A stretch of DNA of 30,238 nucleotides from LMUY01 sp964244655. GTDB lineage: Bacteria; Pseudomonadota; Alphaproteobacteria; Acetobacterales; Acetobacteraceae. The DNA is taken from NCBI GenBank assembly GCA_964244655.1, contig CAXTJU010000044.1, positions 1 to 30,238 on the forward strand, given 5' to 3'. Shown here one piece after another: positions 15,696 to 23,820 of the stretch. Position 1 is the stretch's first letter. The number at the start of each line of letters is the position of its first letter. The notes below the pieces were generated by a model. The model was not told the DNA's origin and ran no database searches. It saw only the letters and a program-made list of their open reading frames with translations. The position numbers and the translations under genes were made by a program.

Positions 15696-16874
15696 GTGCA
15701 GCCAGTGCGGGACGAGGCCGGACCACGAAGCTTCAGTCTATGGGTGGACGCGTTCCGCTGGCTCGCCGCCATGTCCGTGCTGGTCACCCATGCCGGCATC
15801 CGCATGCTGGCCCCGATCGGCGACGCAGCCGCGCCGGGCCTGGCGCACGCCGCCTACGCGTTCGCCGCCGGGTTCGACCATCAGGCGGTGATGGCGTTCT
15901 TCGTCATCAGCGGGCTGCTGGTGGGCGGCTCGGTGGTGCGCGAGATTTCCGCCACCGGCCGGTTCGCGCTGGGCCCCTACCTTGCCCGCCGCCTGGTGCG
16001 GCTGTGCATCGTGCTGTGGCCGGCCCTGGCGCTCGCCGCAGCCTGCACGGCGTTGGCGCTCCGCTGGGGGGCGGCGGAGCGGGGCATCCTGCCGCCGGAC
16101 ATCGCCGGGTCGATGACGATGGCGGCGCTGGCGTGCAACCTGGCGTTCCTGCAAACGGCGGCCTGCCCGCAATGGGCCGGCAACGGCGCGTTGTGGTCGC
16201 TGTTCAACGAGGTCTGGTACTACCTGCTGTTCCCGCCCCTGGCGCTCGCGCTGCTGGCGAACAGGCCCGCCGCCGCGCGCATCGCCCTGGCAGGCGGCGC
16301 CGCGGCGGCCCTGGCCGGGTTGACCGCGGCGCAGTTCACCGGCGCGCCGGTCGGCCCCTACATGCTGGTCTGGCTGGTCGGCGTCGCCGTGGCCGTGGCC
16401 GACCGGCCGCTGATCCGCCGCCCGGCGGTGGCGGCGGCGCTGCTGGGGGCGGCGCTGCTGGCCGTGCGCCTGGGCGTGCGGCGCAGCTTCGCCGGGGCGC
16501 ACCCGGTGCTGTCGACGGAGCTGGACCTGGCGCTGGCCGGGCTGTTCGGCCTGCTGCTGCTCAGCCTCAAGTGCCGCCCGGGCCTGCGCCCGCCGCCCTG
16601 GCCGCGGCTGCACCGCGTGATGGCCGGGTGCTCGTTCTCGCTCTACTGCACGCACATCCCCGTGCTGGTGCTTTACATCACCGTCCTGGCGGCGCTGACC
16701 GGGACCGGCTGGCAGATGCAGGGGGCGGGGCCGGGGCCATGGGCGGCCATCGGCGGCGGGCTGGCCCTCTGCCTCGCGGCCGGCTGGGGGTTCGCCCAGC
16801 TGACGGAGACCCACACGGACGCGGCCCGGCGCTGGCTGGCCGCCCCGCGGCCGGCCGCGGGGACGGCAAGCTGA
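15696..16874 (+). CDS. Acyltransferase family 3 membrane protein (OafA-like)
   Basis: A roughly 392-aa polytopic membrane protein. The N-terminal VDAFRWLAAMSVLVTHAG has the hallmark helix with the conserved His, followed by VMAFFVISGLLVGGSVV and NGALWSLFNEVWYYLLFP. Acyltransferase-3 proteins move acetyl or other acyl groups onto glycans, so it probably decorates the EPS. The frame opens only at 15675, after a TAG. GTG 15696 and GTG 15705 are the only ordinary starts before the conserved region, and neither has a good ribosome site. The preceding 86-bp gap includes CTATAGCGCAGAATTAAC near 15609-15626, a possible promoter element. The stop overlaps the next gene as CTGA. Confidence 0.88.
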   Translation: MQPVRDEAGPRSFSLWVDAFRWLAAMSVLVTHAGIRMLAPIGDAAAPGLAHAAYAFAAGFDHQAVMAFFVISGLLVGGSVVREISATGRFALGPYLARRLVRLCIVLWPALALAAACTALALRWGAAERGILPPDIAGSMTMAALACNLAFLQTAACPQWAGNGALWSLFNEVWYYLLFPPLALALLANRPAAARIALAGGAAAALAGLTAAQFTGAPVGPYMLVWLVGVAVAVADRPLIRRPAVAAALLGAALLAVRLGVRRSFAGAHPVLSTELDLALAGLFGLLLLSLKCRPGLRPPPWPRLHRVMAGCSFSLYCTHIPVLVLYITVLAALTGTGWQMQGAGPGPWAAIGGGLALCLAAGWGFAQLTETHTDAARRWLAAPRPAAGTAS

Positions 16875-18115
16875 CCCCCCGCGCAAGCCGGCTCGAACGC
16901 GCCTACGCCTATGTCGGCATCGCGTACTACGAGCAGGGCGTCATCCAGGCGCTGCGGGCCGCGCGGGGGGCGGAGGCGCTGCGGCCGGGCGCCTCGGACA
17001 TCGTCAGCACCATCACCCAACTGGCCATCGTGGCGGTGCTGGCCGCCATCCTGCTCGTGCGCCGGCGGGACTACGCGCCCGTGCTGCGGCACATGCTGCC
17101 CTACGCCGCCATCGTGCTGCTCTGCTTCGCCTCCGCCGCCTGGTCCGACAACCCGGGCCCGACCCTGCGGCGCTCGGTCTCCCTGGCCAGCTGCGTCGCG
17201 TTCGGGCTCTACCTGCGCCAGACCTTCGGGCTGGGCGGCGCGATCGACCGGGCCGGGCGCGCCGCCGTGGCGCTGGGCGTGCTGTCCATCCTGGTGTTCG
17301 TGGCCGCCCCGCGCATCGGGCGCGAGACGGCGCTCGGCTACGAGAACGCCATGCGCGGCGTGTTCAGCCAGAAGAACCCGATGGCCGAATGCATGCTGCT
17401 GGGCGTGACCTGCACCTGCTACCGCGCCCTGGCGGACGGGCTGCGCCCCTCCCGCGTCGCCGCCCTGCTGCTCTTGCTGCTGTGCATCGCGCTCGGGCGG
17501 TCGGCAACGTCGCTGGCCATCGCGCTGCTGGTGGTCGGCACGGCGCTGGCCATGGCGTCCGGCGGGCGGGGACGGCTGCTGCTCGGCTTCGCCGCGGCGT
17601 GGGCCGCCCTCGCCACGGCCACGCTGCTGGTGGCAGCGCCGGATGTAGTGTGGAGCCTGCTGGGGCGAGACGCGTCGCTCACCGGCCGCGCGCCGCTGTG
17701 GCACCAGGTGCTGCACGCGATCGCGGAGCGGCCGATCTTAGGCCACGGCTACGCCGGGTTCTGGAGCGACGACTCGCCGCAGGTGCAATACCTCTGGCTG
17801 CTCGCCGGCTGGCGCGCGCCGGATTCGCACAACGGCTACCTGGACACGGCCTTGCAGCTTGGCGCGGCCGGCCTCGGCGCCTACCTGTTCCTGTGGGGCC
17901 GCGTTCTCTGGCGGGCGGTGCAGGCCGCCCGCGCCGGCGGGTTGCGGGAAAGCCGCTGGGTGCTGCTGTTCATGCTGGTCAATGTCGTGCTGAACCTGGA
18001 CGAAGGCCCGATGCCGTTCGCCGATGGGTTTACCCTGATGATGCCCGGCGCGCTCGCGGCCCTGGGCGCGTGGCATGAGCAGCGGCAGCTCCAGCCCCGA
18101 TGGGCGGTAGCATGA
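16871..18115 (+). CDS. O-antigen ligase/polymerase-like membrane protein (Wzy/GumE role)
   Basis: A 414-aa polytopic protein with at least nine hydrophobic segments. The family's periplasmic signature region reads DASLTGRAPLWHQVLHAI, then RPILGHGYAGFW and HNGYLDTALQLGAAGLGAY. It also has YENAMRGVFSQKNPMAE, as in O-antigen ligase/Wzy-C proteins. It most likely polymerises EPS repeat units in the periplasm. No ATG, GTG or TTG lies between the upstream shadow frame and the conserved N-terminus (ASRLERAYAYVGIAYYEQG). The first GTG, near 17029, would remove that region and part of TM1. CTG 16871, overlapping the acyltransferase stop as CTGA, is therefore the proposed start. The stop overlaps the next ATG. 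Confidence 0.87.
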   Translation: MTPRASRLERAYAYVGIAYYEQGVIQALRAARGAEALRPGASDIVSTITQLAIVAVLAAILLVRRRDYAPVLRHMLPYAAIVLLCFASAAWSDNPGPTLRRSVSLASCVAFGLYLRQTFGLGGAIDRAGRAAVALGVLSILVFVAAPRIGRETALGYENAMRGVFSQKNPMAECMLLGVTCTCYRALADGLRPSRVAALLLLLLCIALGRSATSLAIALLVVGTALAMASGGRGRLLLGFAAAWAALATATLLVAAPDVVWSLLGRDASLTGRAPLWHQVLHAIAERPILGHGYAGFWSDDSPQVQYLWLLAGWRAPDSHNGYLDTALQLGAAGLGAYLFLWGRVLWRAVQAARAGGLRESRWVLLFMLVNVVLNLDEGPMPFADGFTLMMPGALAALGAWHEQRQLQPRWAVA

Positions 18116-19200
18116 GCCTCGTCACAGTCGTCATCCCCACCGTCCGGCGGCCGCGCCTCGTCACCCGCGCCCTCTGCAGCGTGCTGGCGCAGACCCACGC
18201 GGCCCTGGAGGTCGTGGTCGTGATCGACGGCCCAGACCCGGCGACCGCGGACGCCCTCGCCGGTTGGCCGGACGGCCGGGTGCGCGTGCTGCAGCTGGCC
18301 GAGCCGTGCGGCGCCGGGGCGGCGCGCAACCGGGGCGCGGCCGGGGCAGCGGGACGCTGGATCGCGTTCCTGGACGATGACGACGAGTGGCTGCCGGAGA
18401 AGCTGGAACGCCAGCTGGCCGCCGCCGGGTCGCGTGACGTGGTGGTGTCCTGCCGCTCCCGCGTGCACACCCCGGGCGGCGTCGAGCTGTGGCCGCGCCG
18501 CCTGTACGATGGCCGGACGCCGGTGGACGAGTACCTGTTCGACCGCCGCACGCCGTTCCGCGGCCAGACCCATGTCGGCACCTCCACTTTCATGATGCCC
18601 ACTGCCCTGTTCGCCCGCACCGGCTTCAGCACGGACCGGCAGCAGGAGGACACGGCGCTGCTGCTGCGCGCCACCAAGCAAGCCGGCGCGGCGCTCATCA
18701 TGCTGCCGGAACCGTTGGTGGTGCTGCACAAGGACCAGCCTAACTCCCTCGGCAGCCGGTTCGACTGGCGGGAGATGCTGGCCTGGCTGGACGGCATGGG
18801 CGGGCTGGTGACCCGGCGCGCCTACAGCGGCTTCTGCCTGATCTATCTCGGCTCCCAGGCGGCGGAGCGCGGCGACATCGCAGCGTTCCCCTTGCTGCTG
18901 GCCCGTGCCTTCACCCGCGGCGCACCCCGGGCGATGCACGTGCTGCCGTTCCTCGCTTTCTGGCTGGTGCCGATGCGGCTGCGGCAGCGGCTGCGCGCCG
19001 CGCTGACGCCCACGCCGGCTCGCAACGGCCCTCCCACCGTCATGCCCGGGCTTGACCCGGGCACCCACGCGGAGGCGGCGAGTGACGTCAGCCGGCGTGG
19101 AAACTCATTCGGTTGGCGACGCTCCGTTGCGCAACCCCGGCGCGGGTGGCCGGGTCGGCCCTCCGCAGCCATCCCACTTGCCTCGCAAGCGGAACCTTGA
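18112..19200 (+). CDS. Glycosyltransferase family 2 protein with repeat-derived C-terminal tail
   Basis: A GT-A fold glycosyltransferase of 362 aa. The N-terminus SLVTVVIPTVRRPRLVTRAL, the nucleotide site WIAFLDDDDEWLPEKL and a later RQQEDTALLLRATK place it in GT2. The catalytic domain ends near residue 240, followed by an amphipathic or membrane-associated helical region (HVLPFLAFWLVPMRLRQR). From about nt 19030 the protein is encoded by an interspersed palindromic element (VMPGLDPGTH and on), giving a 58-residue low-complexity tail that is probably not ancestral. ATG 18112 overlaps the upstream stop as ATGA. The role is sugar addition to the EPS repeat; donor is unknown. Confidence 0.9.
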   Translation: MSLVTVVIPTVRRPRLVTRALCSVLAQTHAALEVVVVIDGPDPATADALAGWPDGRVRVLQLAEPCGAGAARNRGAAGAAGRWIAFLDDDDEWLPEKLERQLAAAGSRDVVVSCRSRVHTPGGVELWPRRLYDGRTPVDEYLFDRRTPFRGQTHVGTSTFMMPTALFARTGFSTDRQQEDTALLLRATKQAGAALIMLPEPLVVLHKDQPNSLGSRFDWREMLAWLDGMGGLVTRRAYSGFCLIYLGSQAAERGDIAAFPLLLARAFTRGAPRAMHVLPFLAFWLVPMRLRQRLRAALTPTPARNGPPTVMPGLDPGTHAEAASDVSRRGNSFGWRRSVAQPRRGWPGRPSAAIPLASQAEP

Positions 19201-19223
19201 GGCTGCTCCGCCCGGCCATGACG
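19038..19223 (+). repeat. Interspersed palindromic repeat element (VMPGLDPG type)
   Basis: CGTCATG at 19038-19044 begins the element, and an 8-bp perfect inverted repeat follows: TGCCCGGG (19043-19050), CTTGA loop, CCCGGGCA (19056-19063). The right end CCCGGCCATGACG (19211-19223) is the matching inverted terminus. A partial internal copy GGGTGGCCGGGTC lies near 19145-19157, so the element looks like a mosaic with extra sequence inserted. Translation of this palindrome as VMPGLDPG(I/T)H is a familiar signature of dispersed repeats in alphaproteobacterial genomes (recalled knowledge). Its left part is read through by the GT2 gene, and the GT2 stop lies inside it. Outer limits are approximate. 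Confidence 0.7.
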
Positions 19224-19246
19224 ATTGGGTATAGCGCGAACAGGTC

Positions 19247-20752
19247 ATGCAACAGGGCGCGCCTAACGCGCCCGCCCCCTCAAGCCCCATGCTGATCCGC
19301 CACGGCGCCGTCTATGTCGTGGGCAAGCTCGTCCCCGGCCTCATGGGCCTGGCAGCGACCGCCCTGCTCACCCGCCTGCTGGACCCGGCGGCCTACGGGC
19401 TCTACGGGCTGGCGCTGGTGGTGGCCGCCTTCGGCTCCACCCTTGCCTTCGACTGGCTCGGGCTGGCGTTCCTGCGCGTCGGCTCCTCGGCGCAGGCGGG
19501 CCCGGAGGTGGCCGGGACGGCCGTGGCGCTGTTCGCGGCGCTGGTGGGGCTGACTGCGGCGGCGGCGGCGGCGGCGTGGGCCGCCGGGCTCGCCGGCCCG
19601 GCGGCAGGGGCGGGCGTGCTGCTGATGTGGGGCACGTCCTGGTTTGAGCTGGCAGCCCGGTTGCAGGTGGCGCGGCAACGCCCCGGCCGCTTCCTGCTGA
19701 TGAACGCCGGCCGGGCCGCCGCCGTCCTGCTCGGGGCGGGCGCCGTCGCCTGGGCCACGCGCGACCCGGCCTGGACCGCCTGCGCCACCGCGGCCGGCGC
19801 CCTGCTGGGTGCGGCGCTGGGCGGCTCCAGGATCACGATGCGGCTCGACCCGGCGGCGGCCCGGCAGCTGCTGGGCTTCGGCCTGCCGCTCGCCGCCAGC
19901 CTGGCGCTGGCCGCCATCGCCAGCAGCGGCATCCGCGCGCTGCTGGAGGCGCTGGACTCGGCCGAGGCGCTCGGGCTGTACACCGCCGCCTTCCTGCTGG
20001 TGCAGAACACGCTGGCCGTGGTGGCGGCCGGGATCGCGTCCGCCGGGTATCCCCTGGCGGTCCGCCTGCTCGAAGCCGGCGACGACGCGGGGGCGCGTCG
20101 GCAGGCTTCAGCCAACCTGGCGCTGCTGCTGGCCGTGCTGGCGCCCATGGCGGCGGGCATGGCGCTGACCGCCCCGGCCATCGCCGCCGCCCTGGCCGGC
20201 CCGCGCTACGCCCCCGCCGTCACGGCGCTCACCCCCTGGCTGGCCGGCGCCGGGTTCTTCGCCGGGGTGCGCGCGCACGCGCTGGACCACGCCTTCCAGC
20301 TCGGCCGGCGGCAGGGGCTGCAAGTGGGCGTCACGGCCGTAGCGGCGGCCGTCGCCGTGCTGCTGACGCTGGGGCTGGTGCCGCGCTGGGGGCCGCTTGG
20401 CGCGGCCGTGGCGGCGTTCGCGGCGGCGCTGGTGTCCTGCGTCCATGCCGCCGTCGCGGGGCGGTCGGCCTGGGCCATTCCCGTCCCGGCCGGCGCTGCC
20501 CTGCGCGTGGCGGCGGCGTGCACGGCGATGGCGGCCTGCGTGCGGCTGGCCCCGGCCGGCTTGCCCGCCCAGGTGGCGGCCGGCGTGCTGGGCTACGGCC
20601 TCGCTGCGGTGGCGCTCAACGTCCTGGGCATCCGGGACCGGTTCACGTCCGCGCGCTCACCACCACGAACCGCGCCGTCAGCAGCACGGCGGCCGTCGTC
20701 AGCCCGGCGATCAGCCCCGTCCACATCCCCACAGCCTGCCACCCCGCCGTGA
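19247..20752 (+). CDS. Polysaccharide flippase (Wzx/GumJ-like, MOP superfamily)
   Basis: A roughly 500-aa polytopic protein with about 12-14 hydrophobic segments. It starts with the typical amphipathic N-terminus IRHGAVYVVGKLVPGLMGLA and has LLTRLLDPAAYGLYGLALVV, matching polysaccharide transporters that flip undecaprenyl-linked repeat units. ATG 19247 is the listed start; ATG 19289 (MLIRHG) would also give a complete first helix, and neither has a strong ribosome site. The conserved part ends near nt 20640. The last 37 residues (Ser/Pro/Arg-rich) read through antisense to the 3' end of the MATE gene, giving a 110-bp convergent overlap. It is the last gene of the EPS locus. Confidence 0.87.
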   Translation: MQQGAPNAPAPSSPMLIRHGAVYVVGKLVPGLMGLAATALLTRLLDPAAYGLYGLALVVAAFGSTLAFDWLGLAFLRVGSSAQAGPEVAGTAVALFAALVGLTAAAAAAAWAAGLAGPAAGAGVLLMWGTSWFELAARLQVARQRPGRFLLMNAGRAAAVLLGAGAVAWATRDPAWTACATAAGALLGAALGGSRITMRLDPAAARQLLGFGLPLAASLALAAIASSGIRALLEALDSAEALGLYTAAFLLVQNTLAVVAAGIASAGYPLAVRLLEAGDDAGARRQASANLALLLAVLAPMAAGMALTAPAIAAALAGPRYAPAVTALTPWLAGAGFFAGVRAHALDHAFQLGRRQGLQVGVTAVAAAVAVLLTLGLVPRWGPLGAAVAAFAAALVSCVHAAVAGRSAWAIPVPAGAALRVAAACTAMAACVRLAPAGLPAQVAAGVLGYGLAAVALNVLGIRDRFTSARSPPRTAPSAARRPSSARRSAPSTSPQPATPP

Positions 20753-21995
20753 ACGCCAGCAGCAGCGCCGCCGTCATGCCGACCGCCCAGTAGGCCATCG
20801 CGGTGATCGCCATCGGCGCCAGCACGTCCTTCACCCCCCGCAGCGCGCCGGAGGCGACCACCTGCACGCCGTCCGATAGCTGGAACACCCCGGCCAGCCG
20901 CAGCAGCGGCACCGCCGCGGCGGCCACGGCGGCATCGCCGGTGAACAGGCCCACGATGGCGCCCGGCGCCGTCACGAACAGCGCGCAGGTCACGCACTCG
21001 AACGCCACGGCCAGGCCGAGCCCGGCCAACCCGGCGCGGCGCACGGCGGCACGATCGCGCCGGCCCGCTGCCTGGCCCACCCGCACCGTGACGGCGGTGG
21101 ACAGCCCCAGCGGCACCATGAACGAGAGCGCAGCCGCGGCCAACGCGACCTGGTGCCCAGCGGACGGTATGACGCCGAAATGCGCGATGGCCAACGCGCT
21201 GACGCTGAACAGGCTGGCCTCCAGCAGGATGGACGCCGCCATCGGCAGCCCGAGCCGCAGCAAGCTGCTCATGGTGCGCCACTCCGGCCGCACTGGACCA
21301 CTCCCCTGGCTGGGATAGCGGCCGGACCATCGCAGCCAGGCCGCCATGCCGGCCAACTGCCCCCATAGCATGATGGATGTGGCCAGGCCGAACCCGGCGG
21401 CGCCCAGCCCGGGCAGCCCCAAGCGGCCATAGGCGAGCGCCCATCCCAGTGGCACGACCGCCGCCAGCCCGCACAGCTCCACCACCAGCCCGGCCCGCGG
21501 CATGGCCAAGCCGTCGCTGAGGCCGCGGCAGGCGAGGAACAGCGTGAAGGCGGGCACGCCCAGCGATATCGCCCGCAGGAAATGGGCCGCGCCCGCTGAC
21601 AAGGCCGGGTCCAGCACCGAGGAGCGGAGCAGCGCCGGGCCACCGAGGCCGGCGGCGACGGCCAGCAGGACGCCGCTCGCCACTGCCAGCAGCAAGGCCT
21701 GGCGGAACAGCGCACCGGCTTCGTCCCGGCGGCCAGCCCCGTCCAGCTGCGCCACCAGGGGCGGCAAGGCGTTGGCCAGGCCGATCGCGGCCACGAAGCC
21801 GAACACCCACACGGCCTCCCCCACGGACACGGCGCTCAGCACGGTGGCGTCCAGGTGCCCGGCAAGCACGATCTGCGCCGTGTTCTGGCTCATGGCGGCA
21901 ATGTTCGCGCCGATCGACGGCAGCGCCAGCACCGCCGTCGCCTTTGCCTCGGCCGCCCAGTCCGGCGCCGGCGCGCCCAGGCGCAGCCCATCCAT
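20643..21995 (-). CDS. MATE family efflux transporter (NorM-like)
   Basis: A 450-aa polytopic protein with about 12 hydrophobic segments in two similar halves. The first half begins ATAVLALPSIGANIAAMSQ and QIVLAGHLDATVLSAVSVG; the second contains MAASILLEASLFSVSALAI and VRVGQAAGRRDRAAVRRAG, as in MATE proteins that export cationic drugs or metabolites using Na+ or H+. The ATG at 21995 is clear. It is convergent with the flippase gene and overlaps it at the 3' ends. It lies 41 bp after the upstream MFS gene in the same direction and could be co-transcribed. Substrate is unknown. Confidence 0.9.
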   Translation of the reverse strand: MDGLRLGAPAPDWAAEAKATAVLALPSIGANIAAMSQNTAQIVLAGHLDATVLSAVSVGEAVWVFGFVAAIGLANALPPLVAQLDGAGRRDEAGALFRQALLLAVASGVLLAVAAGLGGPALLRSSVLDPALSAGAAHFLRAISLGVPAFTLFLACRGLSDGLAMPRAGLVVELCGLAAVVPLGWALAYGRLGLPGLGAAGFGLATSIMLWGQLAGMAAWLRWSGRYPSQGSGPVRPEWRTMSSLLRLGLPMAASILLEASLFSVSALAIAHFGVIPSAGHQVALAAAALSFMVPLGLSTAVTVRVGQAAGRRDRAAVRRAGLAGLGLAVAFECVTCALFVTAPGAIVGLFTGDAAVAAAAVPLLRLAGVFQLSDGVQVVASGALRGVKDVLAPMAITAMAYWAVGMTAALLLAFTAGWQAVGMWTGLIAGLTTAAVLLTARFVVVSART

Positions 21996-22036
21996 CGCAA
22001 CCCCATCCGCGTCGTGAGGCCGCGGGAGTTAGGCCG

Positions 22037-23299
22037 CTATGCTGCTTGGGACAACTCAGCCAGCCAGCGCCGCCGCATCGGCCGCAGCGCCGCCAGGGCC
22101 AGCACCGCCGTCAGCAGGTCAGCGCCGATGGCGAGGCCGAACACCGGCCCCCAGCTGCCGGTTTGGCCGTGCAGCAGGGAGGCCATCGGGCCGCCGAAGA
22201 AGGAGCCCACGCCCTGCGCGATGTAGAGGCAACCGTAGTTGGTGGTGGCGAAGCGGGTGCCGAACGTGTCCGTGAGGGTGGAGGGGAACAGCGAGAAGAT
22301 CTCGCCCCAGCCGAAGAACACCAGGCCGGACAGCAGCACGAAGGCCAGCGGGTCGTGCAGCGTCAGCATCCAGCCGGCCATCGCCAGGCCCTCCAGCCCG
22401 AAGGCCAGGAACATGGTGTTCTCCCGGCCGATCCGGTCGGACAGCCAGCCGAAGAACGGCCGGGTCAGCCCGTTGGTGCAGCGGTCCAGCGTCAGTGCCA
22501 GCGGCACCGCCGCCAGGCCGAACACCAGCGTGCCGCTCACGCCGTAGTCGCCGGCCAGGGTGGCGATCTGCGAGACGACCATGAGGCCCGAGGTGGACAT
22601 CAGCGCCATCATGACGAACATCAGCCAGAACAGCGGCGTGCGCAGCATGGCGGCGGTGGAGGTGTCCCGCACGGAGCCGGCGTGCTGCACGGCGGCGGCC
22701 GGCGGAGTGCGCAGCCCGAGCGCGGCCAGCGCCCCCACCGCGCCGAACCCCAGCCCGAACACCAGCAGCGTGTGGCGGAACCCGCTGGCGGCGATGCTGG
22801 CCGAGATCGGGAACGTCGTCACGAGGGCGCCCATGCCGTAGCCTGCCGCCACCAACCCGGCGGCGAAGCCGCGCCGATCCGGGAACCAGCGCACCATCAG
22901 CCCCACCACGCCGACATAGACGGTGCCCGTTCCCAGCCCGCCCAGCACGCCGTAGGCCAGGTATAGCCCGGTGAGCGTCGTGGCGCCGGAGGCCGCCACC
23001 CAGCTCAGCCCCGTCAGCACCACGCCGGTGGCGATCAGCAGGCGCGGCCCGAACCGGTCGATCAGGTAGCCCTGCGCGGGCGAGAACAGGGTTTGCAGCA
23101 CGACGAGCAGGGTGAACGTGACCTGGACGGCGGCCGGGGCCGCGCCGAGTTCCACGCCCCAGGACTTGGTGAACAGCGTCCAGACATACTGCGGCGACGA
23201 GATCGCCATCATGCAGGCCAAGCCGAGCAGCAGCTGCACCCAGCGGGTATGCGCCGGAAGCGCCGCTTGCTCGTTGCGGCTCATGACTGCGTCCATCAT
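22037..23299 (-). CDS. MFS transporter of the oxalate/formate antiporter (OFA) family
   Basis: A 420-aa, 12-TM MFS protein. Family-like segments are AISSPQYVWTLFTKSW, AVQVTFTLLVVLQTLFSPAQ, YLIDRFGPR, RWFPDRRGFAAGLVAAGYGM and FPSTLTDTFGTRFATTNYG, which line up with Oxalobacter OxlT from memory. The arginine equivalent to OxlT R272 is present (NGLTRPFFGW, codon 22460-22462). The position of the substrate lysine K355 is Gln (YIAQGVGSFFGG, codon 22214-22216), so oxalate itself may not be the substrate. Two ATGs (23299, 23296) follow AGGAG (plus strand 23304-23308); the second has the better 7-nt spacing. It could carry another mono- or dicarboxylate. Confidence 0.87.
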   Translation of the reverse strand: MMDAVMSRNEQAALPAHTRWVQLLLGLACMMAISSPQYVWTLFTKSWGVELGAAPAAVQVTFTLLVVLQTLFSPAQGYLIDRFGPRLLIATGVVLTGLSWVAASGATTLTGLYLAYGVLGGLGTGTVYVGVVGLMVRWFPDRRGFAAGLVAAGYGMGALVTTFPISASIAASGFRHTLLVFGLGFGAVGALAALGLRTPPAAAVQHAGSVRDTSTAAMLRTPLFWLMFVMMALMSTSGLMVVSQIATLAGDYGVSGTLVFGLAAVPLALTLDRCTNGLTRPFFGWLSDRIGRENTMFLAFGLEGLAMAGWMLTLHDPLAFVLLSGLVFFGWGEIFSLFPSTLTDTFGTRFATTNYGCLYIAQGVGSFFGGPMASLLHGQTGSWGPVFGLAIGADLLTAVLALAALRPMRRRWLAELSQAA

Positions 23300-23362
23300 C
23301 CGTCTCCTATCAGGGCGAGCGATCCTGCTGGGGAACTAAGGATGCAAGAGAGGGGCCAGGCG

Positions 23363-23812
23363 TCAGGTCCGCCGGTCTGGGTGCGGCAGCACGTTGTCCA
23401 CGAACCGAGGCAGGCTGTCGCTGAGGGCGAGCCAGCACAATTGGTCGTCAGCGAACATGTGCAGCCGCGGACGGAGCAGCGGCGGTGCCGGATGGTCCAG
23501 GGTCGCGGTGTGGATGCCGATCATGTCGGGTTCGTTTGGGACTTCATAGAACAACTGTGACCCGCAGGTCGGGCAAAAAGCCCGGCGGCATGTGTCAGAG
23601 GAACGGTAGTGGTTCAATGCGCCAGTGATGAGACGGAACGTGTCCCGCCGCAGCAGCGCCCAGGCGAGGACGGGAGCGCCACTGGCCCGGCGGCACATGG
23701 AGCAGTGGCAATAGCCAGCATCGAACGCACCCGTTGGATCGACCTCGTAGTGCACTCCGCCGCACAGGCAGCCTCCCGTGACCCAAGCCGCATCAGTTTG
23801 CAACGGTTCCAT
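23363..23812 (-). CDS. GFA family zinc-binding protein
   Basis: A 149-aa protein with the full cysteine set of the GFA/CENP-V fold: GGCLCGGVHYEV, YCHCSMCRRASGAP and FCPTCGSQLFYE, which bind two zinc ions in this family. Founding members were described as glutathione-dependent formaldehyde-activating enzymes, but most family members have no proven reaction, so only the fold is claimed. ATG 23812 lies 8 nt after the stop of the upstream MFS gene, suggesting one transcript. The C-terminal end (LPRFVDNVLPHPDRRT) is usual in length. Confidence 0.88.
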   Translation of the reverse strand: MEPLQTDAAWVTGGCLCGGVHYEVDPTGAFDAGYCHCSMCRRASGAPVLAWALLRRDTFRLITGALNHYRSSDTCRRAFCPTCGSQLFYEVPNEPDMIGIHTATLDHPAPPLLRPRLHMFADDQLCWLALSDSLPRFVDNVLPHPDRRT

Positions 23813-23820
23813 GCTGCAAC

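Noticed and set aside
19556..19577. GGC/GCG triplet tract in the flippase gene as a phase-variable repeat
   Set aside because: The unit is three bases, so slippage would add or remove Ala without shifting frame, and such Ala runs are common in hydrophobic helices of GC-rich genomes.
10937..23299. A dedicated oxalate catabolism system formed by oxdC, the OFA-family transporter and isocitrate lyase
   Set aside because: The genes are far apart and in different units, the transporter lacks the OxlT lysine, and no formyl-CoA transferase or oxalyl-CoA decarboxylase is present. Kept only as separate observations.
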